A stretch of DNA of 26,033 bases, taken from positions 1-26,033 of the forward strand of contig JAHYZA010000003.1 of NCBI GenBank assembly GCA_019424695.1. Direction: 5' to 3'. This DNA is from Oscillospiraceae bacterium. Its GTDB lineage: Bacteria > Bacillota > Clostridia > Oscillospirales > Ruminococcaceae. Shown in pieces: positions 23,403-26,033 of this stretch. The position numbers were made by a program, and so were the translations under genes. The stretch's first letter is position 1. Every line of letters begins with the position of its first letter. A model generated the notes under the pieces. The model searched no databases and was not told where the DNA came from. It worked only from the letters and a program-made list of their open reading frames with translations.

Positions 23403-24791
23403 TCAGTGGCCATTTTCCATCAGGTCCATCACGACGGGATCGTCGCAATATACACCCTTTGCCTTGAGTTCCTGGATCTTGTCATGGAACTGGGGCAGAT
23501 ACTTCTCGTGGGCTACCAGCAGTTCATCCAGCACGCGCTGAGTCTCCTCGTTGTTTTCCACCAGCGGGTTCAGCACAAAGGCTTCCAACGCCAGACCATA
23601 GTCGCCGGTCAGGGCGGCCTGGATGGTGCATTCCTCCATGGCCTTCATCATCTGGAGCCAGCCCTTTTCGGCGGGAGGCATGGTGCCCCACACCAGGGGC
23701 TGCGCACCGGTGGAGGAGATCAGAGAGGAAACTTCCACGATGGAGTCGTCGTCCAGGCAGGAGATGGCGCCGTTGTTCTGGGTGCTGACCACCATGTGGA
23801 TCTTCTTGTTGCCGTAGATGGCGCGGATGCACTCGCAGGCCGCGTCGCTGTAGTAGGCGCCGCCGCGCTTGGACAGCTGGGCCGGCTTCTCATGGAGCTC
23901 GGAATTTTTATAAATTTCAAACAGTTCTTTCTCGGTCTGCTTCATCTGCTCGGCACGGGTACCGCCGTCCCGGAACTCTTCCAGCGCATGCTCCAGCATG
24001 GCCTGCTTCAGATAGTAGTAGCGGTGGTATCCGCAAGGCAGCAGGTTCATGCTGTGCAGCAGTTCCAGCGGAAATTCCGCCTGATAGATGTTGGCCGGGG
24101 TGCCGCCGTTCTTTTCGTTGATGTGGTCAATGAGTTCCGGGGTCAGGTCCTTGCCGTCCTGGTCATACACCTTGTGCCAATGGAAGTGGTTCAGGCCCGC
24201 GTAATGGTAGTTCAGTTCCGAAATGTCCTTGCCCAGGATCTTGGGTTCAGCCATCATCGAGATGGTGGGGACGTTGCACAGGCCGATGCACTTTTTCCAG
24301 CCGAAATGCTTGATGGCGGCCTCGGTCACCATGCCGCTGGGATTGGTGAAGTTGATGAGCCAGGCGTCGGGGCACAGTTCCTTCATATCTTCGATGATCT
24401 GGCCGATGACCGGGATGGTACGGAACGCCTTGAAGATGCCGCCGGCGCCGTTGGTCTCCTGTCCCAGCATACCGTGCAGCAGTGGGATACGCTCGTCCTT
24501 GATGCGGGCATCCAGCAATCCGACGCGGAACTGGGTGGTGACGAAATCGGCGTCCTTCAGCGCTTCCCGCCGGTCCAAAGTGAGATGGACTTTCACATCG
24601 TAGGGCGAGGCATCCCACATTCTCTGGGCCAGTGCGCCCACGATTTCCAGTTTTTCTTTGCCATCCTCGATGTCCACGAGCCAGATTTCCCGGATGGGAA
24701 GGTCGGTGTACCGCTTGATGAAACCTTCCATGAGTTCCGGCGTATAGCTGCTGCCGCCGCCGATGGTTACGATTTTGACAGAGTCTTTCAT
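23403..24791 (-). CDS. Family 4 glycosidase, probable 6-phospho-beta-glucosidase
   Basis: A 462-residue cytoplasmic enzyme starting at ATG 24791 after GGAGGAAAACT. It has the N-terminal NAD-binding motif IGGGSSYTPEL (10-20), NFTNPSG (148-153 region), the GH4 metal and substrate motif CNVP (Cys172-Pro175) and the metal histidine in NHFHWH (His202). CNVP is the form seen in 6-phospho-beta-glucosidases; the alpha-glucosidases have CDxP. GH4 enzymes cleave phosphorylated glycosides by an NAD+- and metal-dependent redox mechanism. It is the first gene of the operon with the PTS and the dehydratase and would release glucose 6-phosphate and an aglycone or second sugar. Confidence 0.92.
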   Translation of the reverse strand: MKDSVKIVTIGGGSSYTPELMEGFIKRYTDLPIREIWLVDIEDGKEKLEIVGALAQRMWDASPYDVKVHLTLDRREALKDADFVTTQFRVGLLDARIKDERIPLLHGMLGQETNGAGGIFKAFRTIPVIGQIIEDMKELCPDAWLINFTNPSGMVTEAAIKHFGWKKCIGLCNVPTISMMAEPKILGKDISELNYHYAGLNHFHWHKVYDQDGKDLTPELIDHINEKNGGTPANIYQAEFPLELLHSMNLLPCGYHRYYYLKQAMLEHALEEFRDGGTRAEQMKQTEKELFEIYKNSELHEKPAQLSKRGGAYYSDAACECIRAIYGNKKIHMVVSTQNNGAISCLDDDSIVEVSSLISSTGAQPLVWGTMPPAEKGWLQMMKAMEECTIQAALTGDYGLALEAFVLNPLVENNEETQRVLDELLVAHEKYLPQFHDKIQELKAKGVYCDDPVVMDLMENGH

Positions 24792-24887
24792 AGTTTTCCT
24801 CCTGATTGGCGTAGAGTCCTGTTCAAATCTTTGGAAAGGTTGCATCGTCGCGTCCCGGGCTGCGATGTCTGCGCTTTCATTGACTCC

Positions 24888-24916
24888 AGTATAGAAGCCC
24901 TGTCATTTTTCCTCAA
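24888..24916 (-). promoter_or_regulatory. Promoter of the GH4-PTS-dehydratase operon
   Basis: On the minus strand TTGAGG (24916-24911), 17 bp, TATACT (24893-24888). It lies between the terminator of the RpiR gene and the GH4 start, about 95 bp before the ATG, so the operon is separate from its regulator. Confidence 0.7.
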
Positions 24917-24946
24917 TAGATCGTAACAAAGCGGATAGTTTTTCCC

Positions 24947-24984
24947 AAAAAAAGTGCCAGGGGCCTATTGGCCTCTGGCACTTT
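24947..24984 (-). terminator. Terminator of the RpiR gene
   Basis: On the minus strand AAAGTGCCAG...GGCC-AATA-GGCC...CTGGCACTTT forms a strong stem followed by a T-run, 10 bp after the rpiR-like stop codon. Confidence 0.85.
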
Positions 24985-24994
24985 CTGGAACTTA

Positions 24995-25855
24995 TCAAGC
25001 TTCCGTCTCTCGGTCATCCATAAAATCAATGGACTCGGCCAGATACTCGACGTTTTTCTGCCTGTCTATGTTGTAAATACAGCCGAACAGCACATCCAGC
25101 ATATATTGCATGGCAATATGGGAGGAGAACTGGGAAATGCGGTCCCGCAGGTTTTCCTGACTGCTGATGCTCAGTGCATGGGTGACATATTGGGGGAACC
25201 GATTGCTGCCCGCCTTGCCGATGAGAATGACCGGTACCTTTTTCCGGGCCAGCACCGGAAGGATGGGGCGGATAAAACTGGCCCGCCCGGAATAGGAAAG
25301 GATCACGGCCACCCTGTCCGGCGTGGCTGCCAGCACGGTGGCCCGCTGGTTATAGGAGCCCTTGGGGCAGTTGACCAACCGACCGATGGTCAGCATCTTA
25401 TCCTGAAAGTTTTCTGCCACGTTCATGTTGTGCGCGTGGGTGTATACGTCGATTCCCTGCGCACGATTCAAAAGTCTGGCCACCTGCTGGATCTGCACAA
25501 AGTCGATATAGTTGTAGGTATCCCGGATCGCCGTTTCGTACAGCTTGGCCAGCTTGCGGGCCACCGGCTGGGGGCCATCATTTTCCCCGAAGGGATAATT
25601 CACGTCAATCAGTTCAATGTTGGACCGGTTCTCGGTCAGCTCCTTGGCCGCCGCCACCTTCAGTTCATTGAACCCTGCAAACCCCAGCTTCTTGCAAAAG
25701 CGATGAATGGCCGATTTGGAAACGTGAGTCTGCTCACTCAATTCCAGAATCGACAGTTCCGGGATCGCTTCCAGATGGCTCAGGATATATCTGCCCAGCT
25801 CGCTTTCTGTCGGCGTGATATGTTCGGCAAGCTGCAAAAGATTTTCCAGCGTCAT
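24995..25855 (-). CDS. RpiR-family transcriptional regulator (HTH + SIS)
   Basis: A 286-residue regulator starting at ATG 25855 with AAAGGGG upstream. Residues 1-77 form the RpiR winged helix-turn-helix (LSEQTHVSKSAIHRFCKKLGFAGFNELK). About 105-245 form a SIS phosphosugar-binding domain (LLNRAQGIDVYTHAHNMNVAE, AVILSYSGRASFIRPILPVLARKK). It likely senses a phosphosugar made by the PTS/GH4 pathway and controls the downstream operon promoter at 24888. Its own promoter and terminator make it monocistronic. No certain operator was found, although a weak TGAC/GTCA dyad surrounds the operon -10. Confidence 0.92.
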   Translation of the reverse strand: MTLENLLQLAEHITPTESELGRYILSHLEAIPELSILELSEQTHVSKSAIHRFCKKLGFAGFNELKVAAAKELTENRSNIELIDVNYPFGENDGPQPVARKLAKLYETAIRDTYNYIDFVQIQQVARLLNRAQGIDVYTHAHNMNVAENFQDKMLTIGRLVNCPKGSYNQRATVLAATPDRVAVILSYSGRASFIRPILPVLARKKVPVILIGKAGSNRFPQYVTHALSISSQENLRDRISQFSSHIAMQYMLDVLFGCIYNIDRQKNVEYLAESIDFMDDRETEA

Positions 25856-25887
25856 TCCGTTTTGCCCCTTTACGATGTTCTGATTCT

Positions 25888-25916
25888 ATTATAAAGGAGC
25901 TTAAACGATATCACAA
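25888..25916 (-). promoter_or_regulatory. Promoter of the RpiR gene
   Basis: On the minus strand TTGTGA (25916-25911), 17 bp, TATAAT (25893-25888), 32 bp before the start codon. Confidence 0.8.
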
Positions 25917-25955
25917 GCCGTTTCCTGTTTGATTATATTTTCTGCATCTACAGAT

Positions 25956-26003
25956 AAAAAACAAATCCGAACGCACCCTCAAAAAGAAGTACGTTCGGAT
26001 TTG
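25956..26003 (-). terminator. Terminator after the tRNA gene at the right edge
   Basis: A 12-bp perfect stem, CAAATCCGAACG with CGTTCGGATTTG, is followed by six T on the minus strand. It lies 8 bp after the CCA end of the partial tRNA. Confidence 0.82.
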
Positions 26004-26010
26004 CTTGGTA

Positions 26011-26033
26011 TGGTGCACCATCGGGGACTCGAA
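26011..26033 (-). tRNA. 3' end of a tRNA gene, cut by the window edge
   Basis: On the minus strand the sequence reads TTCGAGT (T-loop), CCCCG (T-stem), ATGGTGC (acceptor strand), A, CCA, and a terminator follows. The rest lies beyond the window, so the anticodon is not visible. An acceptor GCACCAT would fit a clostridial tRNA-Lys, but this is a guess. Confidence 0.7.

Noticed and set aside
11973..26021. TGGTGCACCAT present at both 11972-11982 and 26010-26020 as a pair of attachment sites
   Set aside because: It is a short self-complementary word; the right copy is simply the tRNA acceptor/CCA end, and the flanks do not match.
1..26033. CRISPR array or insertion sequence with DDE transposase
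   Set aside because: No regularly spaced identical repeats with unique spacers and no transposase-like reading frame were seen.

Overview
The window looks like a piece of a gut Clostridia (Firmicutes) chromosome, probably Oscillospiraceae/Ruminococcaceae-like. The evidence is strong GGAGG ribosome sites, TnpW/TnpX-type mobile genes, a beta-glucoside PTS with a family-4 glycosidase, and a LytTR/DUF3021 pair. The species cannot be fixed from the sequence. About 16 kb is accessory DNA made of two adjoining mobilizable elements. The last 10 kb or so looks like ordinary chromosome.

Element A (about 112-11818) is an integrative mobilizable element moved by a large serine recombinase. Its ends can be read directly: a 19-bp arm at 93-111 and its exact reverse complement at 11819-11837 each abut a GA dinucleotide. 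Joining them rebuilds a 40-bp palindromic target site, arm-GA-arm. Inside, from left to right, are an AT-rich cargo and a more GC-rich backbone. The cargo is a DUF2971 gene and a divergent gene for a predicted PD-(D/E)XK nuclease with two NUMOD1 repeats. The backbone, mostly on the minus strand, holds a MobQ (MobA/MobL) relaxase with an IncQ-like oriT, a small DUF3847/TraD-like gene, a stand-alone zinc domain of a DnaC-type helicase loader, a ParM/ParR-like partition pair, tnpW, a 775-residue NB-ARC/TPR STAND ATPase, and the plus-strand recombinase.

Element B (about 11.84 kb to about 16.2-16.4 kb, outer limits uncertain) has a second large serine recombinase facing the first. It also has an Xre regulator, a small gene, a MobV/Pre relaxase with an upstream oriT-like region, four 22-23-bp iterons, and a small RepA_N-like initiator gene. 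Neither element carries type IV secretion genes, so both would depend on a helper for conjugation.

The right-hand region (16.4-26.0 kb) holds a DUF6076-like gene, a CPA-type cation/proton antiporter preceded by a convincing fluoride (crcB) riboswitch with its own promoter and terminator, and a LytTR regulator overlapping a DUF3021 membrane protein gene. It also holds a minus-strand catabolic operon (GH4 phospho-glycosidase, PTS EIIBCA, enolase-superfamily dehydratase), an RpiR regulator as a separate unit, and the 3' end of a tRNA gene at the right edge.

The points most worth following are the NUMOD1/nuclease plus DUF2971 cargo with its attenuator-like leader, the base-level reconstruction of the integration site, the two relaxase/oriT systems side by side, the iteron/initiator module, and the fluoride riboswitch driving an antiporter rather than the usual fluoride channel.
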